NCBI GenBank assembly: GCA_013399695.1
Contig: VXAU01006139.1
Location: 283-64,282, forward strand
Source: Formicarius rufipectus
Lineage: Eukaryota; Chordata; Aves; Passeriformes; Formicariidae
DNA: 64,000 nucleotides
Direction of reading: 5' to 3'
The notes beneath the pieces were generated by a model. That model was not told the DNA's origin, made no database searches, and saw only the letters and a list, made by a program, of their open reading frames with translations. A program made the position numbers and the translations under genes. Of this stretch, positions 12,235-21,003 are shown one piece after another; positions within the stretch are counted from its first letter, which is position 1, and the number at the start of each line of letters is the position of its first letter.

Positions 12235-15200
12235 CCAGTTTCTGTAGTAGACAAATCACCACAGGCAAAGTCACTACACGCACACAACAGCACCTGGACA
12301 ACCAAGTTTTGCAGAGCCAGCTTTGCACAGGCAGAAAAATCTGAGGGTTGTTATCATTCTAAGATCACCTTTGGGCTGAGAATTGCACCTTTTTGTCTCT
12401 GGACTTTGCCCCACGGTCTCATCCACTTCCTTAACCTCCTTTCCCATAAAATTGTGGGGCTGTTTAGCACATCCAGGTGGGATCGTCCTGGCTCTGCAGC
12501 ATTCCACCTCGGCTGCTTGTTTTCCCGGAGAGCCCGGACCTTGGAGCAGCGCTCCTGCCTTCCCAGCAAGGCCTGTCAGCAAACTTGCTGCTTGGGAAAC
12601 AGTGGGAGGGAAGAAAAGACAAAAAGATTTTTGTTGGCTTCAAAAAGCCAGGGAGAGCGTTTCATTCCCTGGTGATGAGGGAAGGTTTCCCAGCCTCCTG
12701 TGCAACTGCAGGCGCTGGGAAATGGCCTCAAAGCCCACGGAAAGGAAGTGGAGTCTGAAAACTCTTTCAGCAGCCAGTGACATAAGATACAAAAGCTCTG
12801 CTAGCACAAAGCCCTCTCCCGCCCTGCTTCTCCCAAATAAATCTATGAAAAGCAAGTGAAAATGGACAGATCTGTTCACCCTCCTCTGCTTGTTTTCTTG
12901 CCAATTGTGAAGAGTCCAGCAAAACCTCTGTTAGACATCAGGCCTTTGCCCAGAGGGAACACTGGGGAAGATCTGCTGACCCAAAATCACAGGGTTTTGC
13001 AGACTCAGGGAGATCTGAGGGCTTGTCCTACAAAAAGGATGCTGTGATTGCTCCCCAGCAGCAGAGCAGGTGACACAGGGCAGCTCTTTGCAGGCAGGAC
13101 ACCCTGGCTATGCTAAAAGGTTTGGCACAGATCCTGTGAGAAATCCTCCCAATAATTTAGGAAACTACCAGCTTTCAATGCCGGATGATGAGAACAGAGC
13201 ACAGCAACTCTGGCAGATGCTCAGCCTTTCCTTTCTGACCCCCTTGGAAAACTAATCATGGAATGGTTTGGTTGGACAGGACCTTAAAGCCCACCTCGTT
13301 CCACCCCCATGCCATGGAGCACACCTTTCACTCGACCAGGCAGCTCAATAACAAATCATTAAAACAACAATAAAACACCTCAGAGAGCTGGTCTTCACCA
13401 CCTGCCTCATGAAATATCACTGAGCACAATGCTTCCCCATCACTTCGAATAATCTGATTTTAATCCTAGTGTAGGGCCCAGATTTTGGATAAAAGTTTCA
13501 AAGGTCTTTAGCAATTGAAAGATCTCCTGGTTTTACCCACTCTGTGCATACCAGGTGAGCCCCTCCATCACACAACCTTGTGAATCTACCCTGTGTTTGC
13601 CCAGCCAGAGCACTTCGATGCTGTTCTGACAATGAACCTCTGCAACTCATCACGCCTGAACACCTGCAACCATCAGGCCCCTTGGTGAACTATTTTAGGG
13701 GGTTAAACCTCTGAAAAAACACCACTGAGGATGCATCAGACACAGGACCAGACAGGTGGTAACAGCAAATCCCCTTCTTTTTCTTTCCAGGATTCTACCT
13801 CTCCTTTTGGATTAGCTGATTCTTCTGGAAGAATAGGTTGCTTTCACAAAGCCAGCCAAATTTTAATTAATGACACAAAGATTCTTTAGACTAGGCAGGG
13901 ACTAACCTTGGATAGCTGGAGTGTTTCTGAAGGAAGGCTGTGAGAGGCACATGCTGAGCCCTTGCGGGTGCCGGCTCTGCCCTGGGCCCCTCCGCGGCAG
14001 CACCACTACAGATGGAGGTAACACCTACCACACTTTCTAAACTGGATATAATTTAAGTTCATATTGTCTTTGGGTTGTGAATTATCAGCTAAGCCTCAAA
14101 TACTGAGGCTGTTTGTAAACTCCCACCTCTGCCTTCCCCTGCCTTGGTGCTGCTCCCATCTCGCTCACCCCAGATGTTCCCAGACCATTAACAGCAGGAG
14201 TGCAGCCATCAAATCAATTTTTAAGTGCCTCTAAAGCACTAAGGACATTTCAAAAGTAATTTTGAATTCAGGGAAAAACACCTTTTAGAACTGTGATGAC
14301 CAAGAAATGGTTGTCTGATATATTGACCTTCAACCGTCATTTTTATTTAGGGCAGAGAGCCCAAAAGAAACAAAAATTCCATTATAAATACAGGCTAAAT
14401 AAAGTTCTTCTCTTACTAACCAAAAAATTTTTATTTCTCTTAGAAACAAACCACAAAGATCCAGGCACCAAACAGAAACCTCCAGGTTTTTGGCCTGGGG
14501 GAAAACTCTGCTCCCCAGGGGGATGAATTGTGCCAGCACACCTGAGGCAGCCAAAATTAAATGGTATTACTTCAGAGCTTGGCACTGCCATGGGGAAAAA
14601 CACCCCAGGTACTGCACCCTTGGGAACACAGGTGCCACAGAAAGGGAGCCATGGGCACTTTTACAAGACATGTCTCTCCAGCCCTCTCCAGATACTGGGA
14701 ACCTTCCAGCTACCTGACTACAGGGAGTTGCAGAGTCCATAAACATCACACTCTCTGAATTCCTGGCTCAGCTGCCCCACTCCCCTGTCCCAGCCTTGTC
14801 ACCTTTACCAGGGACTAAAAGGGTTCTCCATCGTCCCCACACCACACAAATCCCTTAATTTCTCTTAAAGCCTTCCAGTCTTCAGCTTTAAGCCAAGCCC
14901 ACGCCACCAGCACTGAATGAGTCCAACCACAGCAATTCCCTGTATAACACAGGCACATCCAGCAGCAGAAACACCGGGAATACAAAGATGTATCCCAGAT
15001 AATGTATCCCAGATAAAGGCAAACACCTGAACACAGCCTGTCAAACGAAGGCTGAGCATGACACAGGGTGTGTAATTACAAAAACCTTGCTGTAACTCTA
15101 CAAAACATGACTACAGCACTCAGCCCACTGTCAGAGCTGAAATGGGAAACGGGATGTTCTCTCCACCACCTCACAGGGAAGTTACTGCTGAAACTACCTC

Positions 15201-15841
15201 CATGCTCAGCTCCCAAAACACAACAGAAGCTGCACCTATATGTTAAAGACGAAGCCAAGTGACACAGCTCTGGGGTGGAAAATGGGCTCCTTCAGATCAG
15301 GCCCTGCCAATTCCAGACAGAGAAAACTACAAATCCATTGCTGATCCATTATTTTTAGCTTCTTTGAGTGCTGAGCAGCAGCACCACCAGTGAGGGTGTG
15401 ATTCAGAGCTCCTTTCTCAATCCAGTGGCTTTCAGGTGTTGGGGTGAGACAGTTTAAACTCCACCCCGTGTTTCAGCGAGAAGTCCAGCTGTGCCTGGCC
15501 AGTTCTCAAGCTCTGTCCCTCCACGTGAGATGTGATCCAGACCACACTAGAAGGGCACAGGCTCCAGGGACCGACGGGGACAAGCCCTGCTCCTTCCACG
15601 TCACAGACACAGGAGGTTCAGCCCCCTGACACGAGACAGACACATCAGAGGTTTTCACTCAGCGCTGTAATTCTCCACGTGCTTCCCAGCGGCTCCATGA
15701 GCTGGACGAGGAGTGACACAGCAAAGCCTGGCAGAGCTCCGTATCCCGCAGCTCCCACGGGAGTCTGCTGGCTTTCCAGGAGTTCCTCTGGAAAGGGAAC
15801 CGGGAAGAAGCTCACACCTCCAGGGATGCCCGAGGCCTTAC
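12235..15841 (-). other. FAM118B 5' leader and first intron (no other gene seen)
   Basis: Bases 12235-12241 are the leader end of the start-codon exon, and from 12242 on is intron. The stretch is moderately AT-rich, especially 13850-14450, with one short CR1 tail fragment (13258-13345). I find no convincing protein-coding exon. The open frames here lack splice signals and family resemblance. The intron is bounded at its upstream end by a donor at 15836-15841. Confidence 0.6.
13258..13345 (-). mobile_element. Short CR1 3'-tail fragment
   Basis: ATGGAATGGTTTGGTTGGAC at 13258 followed by AGGACCTTAAAGCCCACC is a CR1 3' end in antisense. Only about 90 bases are recognisable. It lies in FAM118B intron 1. 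Confidence 0.75.
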
Positions 15842-16270
15842 CTGTCCTCTCCGCAGCGCTCCCTCCTCGCTAAACCTGTGGGAAAAGCAACAACACGGCC
15901 ACTCAGCAGACGGGGAGGAGGCCGAGGCCCCTTCCCGGGAGGACAAGGAGGACATCCATGAAAAGCAGCTTTTACAGAGAGCACGGCGCGGAGCGGGGGG
16001 TGGGCACCCCCAGAGGCCCCCCGGGCTCACCCCCGGTCCCGCGGGCTCACCCTCGGTCCCGCGGGCTCACCCCCGGTGTCCCCTCAGGCCGCTCCGTCCC
16101 CTCACGGCGGCGGCCACGGGACAGTTCCCCCCCCCCAATCATGNGCGGATCCCGCGGGGGGAAGCGGTGCTGCTCTCGCGAGGCTTCGGTGGTTATAAAT
16201 AGCGGCGGACGCATGCGCACCGCAGTCCGCGCTGTGCGGCGGTGCTGGGCATGTTGTGGCGAGAGGGGCC
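15830..16270. promoter_or_regulatory. CpG island, presumed FAM118B/TIRAP bidirectional promoter
   Basis: This is a GC- and CpG-rich block between two divergent genes. Visible elements are TCTCGCGAG (16174-16182, a 9/10 match to the BANP-type palindrome), a TATA-like TTATAAATAG (about 16193-16202) and GCATGCGCAC (16211-16220, NRF1-type). The TATA-like element sits where it would support plus-strand initiation near 16225, toward TIRAP. A minus-strand donor at 15842 indicates transcription the other way. It also carries short repeats of a CCCGCGGGCTCACCC type at 16020-16075. Confidence 0.7.
15842..16140 (-). other. FAM118B: Candidate FAM118B 5' untranslated exon 1
   Basis: The minus strand contains a consensus donor, GGACAG|GTAAGG, with GT-AAGG on plus 15836-15841. 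This makes 15842 the last base of a GC-rich exon whose start lies in the CpG island, somewhere around 15900-16140. The transcript would splice to the start-codon exon ending at 12241. The transcription start is not readable from sequence alone. One ambiguous base (N) at 16144 lies next to it. Confidence 0.5.
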
Positions 16271-16400
16271 GGGACTGGGCGGCAGCTCTTGTGGGCCTGG
16301 TGGTGTCCCCAAGGGCTCTATTACCCTTCCGGCCTGCCTTCCGCCAACTGCTGCTGCCTGCGTTTGTATCTTGTGCGACAGCGTCTCTAGCCCTGCGAGG
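16225..16400 (+). other. TIRAP: Candidate TIRAP 5' untranslated exon 1
   Basis: GC-rich sequence downstream of the TATA-like element ends at CCTGCGAG|GTACAAG, a plausible donor (GT at 16401). In the frame that would join the next TIRAP exon (19355) there is a TAG codon followed by no ATG, so this exon would be untranslated. A frame opening at the ATG of 16242 does not match any family I know. Exon limits are inferred. Confidence 0.35.
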
Positions 16401-17229
16401 TACAAGTGGTGCCTGGCCCTGGGCGCGGTGCCTTCGAGCATCTGTGTGTTGGAATTTGGGTGTACTTGGAGTTTTTCAGGGAGAAATACTATTCTCTGGC
16501 TTCTGGGTAGTTGAGCATTGCTTTGTGGTCGCGCGATAAGTGAAGCATGTTGGTGGCTATATTCGGAGCAAAATCAGCTTTATTTTCACATCTGTACACT
16601 TTTGTTTAACCCTGCGTTGCAGCACCCTGTTCTCTCCGTTTCCTAATTCCGCAGAGGCTCCCCATGATGACTGACCTGAAATTCTTGGCGCAGGGATTTC
16701 AGCGTGGTGCCGTGCCTGATTAATTACCCTTAATCACTCCTTTAATAATGATTCTGTTACTGCTGTTGCGGTTGGAAGTCGATCCGGTGGGTGCTGCCCC
16801 TGGGGACTCGGGTTTGTCGGTTCGCCCTTGCTCTGGGGCAGCGCCGGGGGGGATCCGTGGGGGTGACTCACATGGGCAGGTGACTCACCCTCCTCTGTGC
16901 TGTGTCCTGATGCAGGGAGTGGATTTGTGGGGTGGTGGCAGCAGTGTCAGGGCAGGGGTTAATGGGCCATGGGTCGCAAGGGGACAGACAGTGACCTCGA
17001 GGTGGTCAGAGATCTTGGGGTTTGTCCCTGAGGGAAATACTTCCCTCCAGGTATGGAGATGAAGGGGATTGTCATCCTAGTTGACCTGCAAGCAGATGGA
17101 GGGGCACTGGGATCATATTTTGGAGTGGGAACAGGTGAAACAGCACTGAAATTTGGGTTATGGAAGCTGGGCACTGACCACCCTCTCCATGAACATGTTG
17201 AGTCAGGTGAGTGCTGCCATTTCCCAAGG

Positions 17230-17335
17230 CCAGGCTGGACAGGGCTCGTAGCAGTATGGTCCAGTTGCAGGGGGTTGGAAAGGGATAAACTTTAGGGTCC
17301 CTTCCAACCTAATCCCGTTCTGGTATTCCACAACT
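17230..17335 (+). mobile_element. CR1 3'-tail fragment
   Basis: GGGTTGGAAAGGGATAAAC followed by TTTAGGGTCCCTTCCAACCT and ATCCCGTTCTGGTATTCC is a diverged sense-orientation CR1 3' end. It lies in the presumed TIRAP intron 1. Confidence 0.75.
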
Positions 17336-17926
17336 GTCCCTGCTGGGGTTGAGGTGAGGACCCACCTTGGTGGTGTCTGGTCCAGCTCCTCCAAGGTGGG
17401 GACTCCACAGCTGGAATCACGGCATTGTGTCCAATGAGGGTGTGATGGCCATCACTCCAGGTGAACAGTGAGGGAGATGCTGACCCAGCTTCATGCTCAG
17501 GTCTGCCCCCTTGGAGGTACTCCTGTGTGAGTCCCAAGGCTAGCCCTTGGGGTAAGAGGGGTGCCAGGAGGCTCTGCAGGTGCTTGTAGATCAGGGAGCT
17601 TTGCTGTCATTCAGAGTAAGGACTCAGGTGAGAGAGAGACATGCTCAGCACTGGGACTGGACCTCCAGGCACCCACCTCCCAGTGTCACAGAGGGTGTGG
17701 GACACCTCCTGGATCACCCCCACACTGGGCTGGGTGATCAGCTCAGCTGTGGTGGGCGAAGGGTTTAGAGTCCACCTCAAAGGTCACCATGTTGTCCCCC
17801 AGGCATGGGAGACATGGGGAAGAGCTCTGGGCAGCCCCATGCCAGGAACGTCCTTTCAGGGAGCTGAGTGGGCATGTGGCCTCTTGAGACCTCCCCAGAT
17901 CCCTGGGGGACAGTGCCAGGACTCAC

Positions 17927-18020
17927 CTGGAGCCCATCTCCTGCAGGGCATTGAGGAGGAACCACCGGGCGTTTGAAGGGATGAAGGCAGTGCCGCCAGC
18001 AGCATCAGGGGGGATGTGAC
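17927..18020 (-). other. Orphan candidate coding exon, minus strand
   Basis: A 94-base segment is flanked on the minus strand by a good acceptor (CTCCTTTTCCAG, complement of 18021 on) and a consensus donor (CTCCAG|GTGAGT, GT-AGT on 17921-17926). It is open in the frame reading HIPPDAAGGTAF then IPSNARWFLL then NALQEMGS (phase 2 in, phase 2 out). The composition looks protein-like. I do not recognise the family, and no partner exon was found with confidence. It may be a real exon of an unknown minus-strand gene inside TIRAP intron 1, a relic, or chance. Confidence 0.25.
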
Positions 18021-19402
18021 CTGGAAAAGGAGAGATACAGGGAGGATTTATGGGTGGAAAATGCCTTGTTTGGTAAATTTAACTCATAAAGTAAGTGGCA
18101 GTGGCAGACTTGGACCTTTCTGTATTTTAGTTATGAGAGCAGGGAGGGGAGTGGGTCTGGGTGAGGGCTGGGCACGATGACGCCGCGGCAGGGCTGGCAG
18201 TGGCGGATGTGAGGCGGAGGCCTGGCTTCCCCTCCCAGAGGTCCTGGCTCACTTCCCCTGCCCTGCTTTCACATGCTCTGGTGGAGGCTGGAGCTGCTGC
18301 CAGCGGGGGGCACGCTGGGGAGCAGGCACTGGAGGAACGGGGCAGCTGCTCCACTCTGTCCCTGGGAAAGGAAGCTGGTGGTTGCCCCTATCCTCCTTTC
18401 CACTTTGGGGCAGTTTCACTGGGACCCACTCCCGGATGTGGAAGCTGTAAGGATGGATCAGCCTCACCATTCACTCTGGATCCCACTAGACTCCAGAGCG
18501 AACATTCTGCATTCTATCTCTTTTCCCACCTAGGTAATCCCAGATCTTCCTTCTTGATAAACTCAGGGGCTGATGCATCCTGGTGCCAGACTCCTGTATA
18601 TCAGGTAGGTATCTCCCAAACATCCCCTCTAACGGTCACCATCCTTGCTCATTCTCCAGACGCTCATGGCTCACGTAGGTGCTGTGGTTTCCGTGGGCGT
18701 GCCGGGGTCTTGCCGGCATTTCCCACAGTCCTGTGCTGTTTTCGGGGAAGGGGAAAGGCTTCAGAGGCTCTTGGGGTGTTTCGTTTCGGAAGGGATGATG
18801 CCAGCAGTGGGAAACAGCAGCTGTTTCTCAGGGTGCTGCTCCTGTGTGCTCTCAGGGAGGGTCTGGGCGCCCCAAACGGTGCTGGCAGCGTGATGCCAGG
18901 GCATGGAGTGGTGTGAGCTGGCAGAGAACAGGCAGGAATGCCAGGGCAGGTGGCACCAAGAAAGCACAGCTCTGAGCAGCACCCACACTGCCTCTGGTTT
19001 GCCAGCAGCCAGTCCATCCCTGGTGATCCCTGCTGATTTCTGCTTCTCCCTTCTGCAGAATCCTTTCCCTGCTGCTGGGGATGAGCGTCTCTCCTGCCCG
19101 TCGGCTCCCAACCTCACTTGCTGCGGGTGTGTATCTCCAGCAGAGAGCCAGGAACAGGCAAATGTGCCTTCCCAGTAAATTTTGAGAAGGTAGATGTAGA
19201 AAACCCTACTGAGTGTGATTTTTGGGCTCCTTAAGAACACCCCCGAGCTAAACTTCGCCGGAATGGACTGTGCTGATGTCCTGAGGCTGAGACCCACCAT
19301 GGAATGGTTCCTGCTCTCTTCATTTATTATTTTATCCCTCTTTTCTGCTCCCAGGAGAGGTTTCTCGCTGGCAATCGGCAGCTGAGCAGCGCACTGCTCA
19401 CT

Positions 19403-20545
19403 ATGGCTGGTGAGTGTGGGAATAAACCCTCTGGCTCTGTCCCCTCCATCATGACATCCCCTCCCCAAAGGTGCCCACAGGCACCACCCTATGGTGTGAC
19501 AGCATCCAGGTGTCAGTGGCAGCTGAGGTTTTTGGGCCAGGGTGGTTTTGGGGGTCAGAATGAGATCCCACTCAGCTCTTTTCATCTGGATGTGTCCTGC
19601 TGCTCTGGTGATGCTGTGCTTGGGAAGCCCAGGGGGTGCTGAGCCCCCCAAACCTCATTGCAGTCTCACTCCACAGGCTGGTTTAGGCGGCTCCTGCACA
19701 AGACCAAGCCCAGCTCAGTGGAGACCAGCCTCAATTCCAGGCGCTCTGCTTCATCCTCGCCTTCCTCCTCCTCTGCCAAGAACTCCAGCTCTTCTTCTGG
19801 TATGAGCCTGCCCACCGGCTCCGTCCCCCTGTCACCTGTGACAGTGCTGGACATCAGCGCCTCGGGCAGCCCCCGGTGGGACAAGAGCTATGACGTCTGT
19901 GTGTGCCACAGTGAGGGGGACCTGGAGCTGGTGGAGGAGCTGGTGTCCTACCTGGAGGGGCAGCCCGAGAGCCTGCGCTGCTTCCTGCAGCTGCGGGATG
20001 CGGCAGCGGGCGGTGCACTGGGCACGGAGCTGTGTGATGCTGTGCAGAGCAGCCACTGCTGGGTCCTGCTCATCACCCCTGGCTTCCTGCACGACCCCTG
20101 GTGCCGCTTCCAGATGCACCAGGCGCTGGCCGAGGCACCCATGGCCGATGGGCGCACCATCCCGGTGCTGAGGGGTGTGGATCGCAGCCAGTACCCCAAG
20201 GAGCTGCGGAACATCTACTACATCTCCATGGCGCTGAAGGAGAGCAGCTTCAGGCAGATCAGAGACACCGTGCTGCGCTGTGAGTATCCTGTGGGCTGCT
20301 GGTGAGATGTCACTCCTTGGGATAAGGACTGTGGGAAGTGACTAGATGCCCAAAGTTTATTTAAGGAGTTGATTTCTAGATTAATTGCTTGCTAACGGGA
20401 CTCATCTGCCTCTGCAGACCTCAGGGAGCTGTGCCGGAGCTCCACGAGCAGGACATACTGTTCAGAGCAGGCAGATGCACCCCCCTGTGTGTCACGGAGT
20501 TCTCACCTCCAGACCTGGATGCAGCCACGTCCTGATGGATCTTGA
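19403..20545 (+). CDS. TIRAP: TIRAP (Mal), TIR-domain adaptor of Toll-like receptors
   Basis: TIRAP bridges activated TLR2/TLR4 to MyD88 at PIP2-rich membrane. Coding exons are 19403-19409 (in an exon starting 19355), 19677-20279 and 20418-20545 (TGA), giving 245 residues. The start MAGWFRRLLHK aligns with the internal human MADWFRQTLLKK. The frame stays open for 16 codons upstream within the exon but shows no ATG there. A basic N-terminus is followed by a serine-rich linker (about 23-47). The TIR domain then spans about 73-205: YDVCVCHSE, CFLQLRD, LLITPGF, DPWC and a closing YL. Oddities: the BB-loop proline of mammals (RDATPGG) is alanine here (RDAAAGG, Ala113). The protein also runs about 36-40 residues past the usual end in a cysteine- and serine-containing tail. 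No clear AATAAA was found in 20546-20930. Confidence 0.93.
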
Positions 20546-20929
20546 GGGTGAAGCAGAGCCACTCTGACCAGACCTGGGAAGCAAGAATGGGGAGTTCCCC
20601 ACCTCCATGAAGGACAGTGAACCAGTGCTGTGACCTCCAGTGGCTGAAACCTCCTTGGCGGGGACAGGAACATCCGTCATGCAAACACTAAGCTCTGATA
20701 TCGGGTGGATCTGCGTTGTCTCCAGAGCTCCCTATGGCACACTGGTGTTCCGAGTCCTGGGGGTTCTGATACCCTCGGGACCCCCACTGAGCTGACATAG
20801 GACCTGCTTGGCTGCGGCCAAGAGGCGGCGGGGCAGACCTTGCACGGGATCGTTGTGACTACGAAAATGCAAAAGTTTAAAATTGAGGTGTTTTTCGTGG
20901 TTTTTGTTTAATCCCCGTTTCAGGGGTTT

Positions 20930-21003
20930 GTGAGACCTCCGAGCCGCCGGGGGGCGCCCGCGGCGTCGCGCGTGCGCAGAGTGCGGGCGGGCGCGCGCGC
21001 GCC
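20930..21003 (+). promoter_or_regulatory. DCPS: DCPS CpG-rich promoter and 5' leader
   Basis: A dense CpG block begins near 20930 and continues through exon 1 to about 21210. GCGCGTGCGCAG (near 20967) is an NRF1-like element, and a GCGCGCGCGC run lies just before the start codon. There is no TATA box. The TIRAP stop is only about 460 bases upstream, so the two genes are tandem and close. Confidence 0.6.

Larger units (their letters stand above)
16401..19354 (+). other. Presumed TIRAP 5' intronic region
   Basis: Apart from the CR1 fragment and the orphan minus-strand exon, I see only weak candidates for extra 5' untranslated exons. These are 17051-17140 (acceptor TTCCCTCCAG, donor AACAG|GTGAAA) and 18535-18604 (acceptor CACCTAG, donor ATCAG|GTAGGT). 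Neither adds an ATG in frame with TIRAP. Confidence 0.4.

Noticed and set aside
15958..16539. 193-codon plus-strand frame across the FAM118B/TIRAP promoter
   Set aside because: It contains the ambiguous base at 16144, lies in a CpG island and has no recognisable protein sequence.
18161..18916. 251-codon plus-strand frame
   Set aside because: No supporting splice signals or family. It crosses the candidate 5' untranslated exon of TIRAP and probably reflects GC-rich composition.
19658..20305. TIRAP ending at 20305 by reading into the intron
   Set aside because: GTGAGT follows base 20279, and the next exon restores the family YL residues after the last TIR helix.
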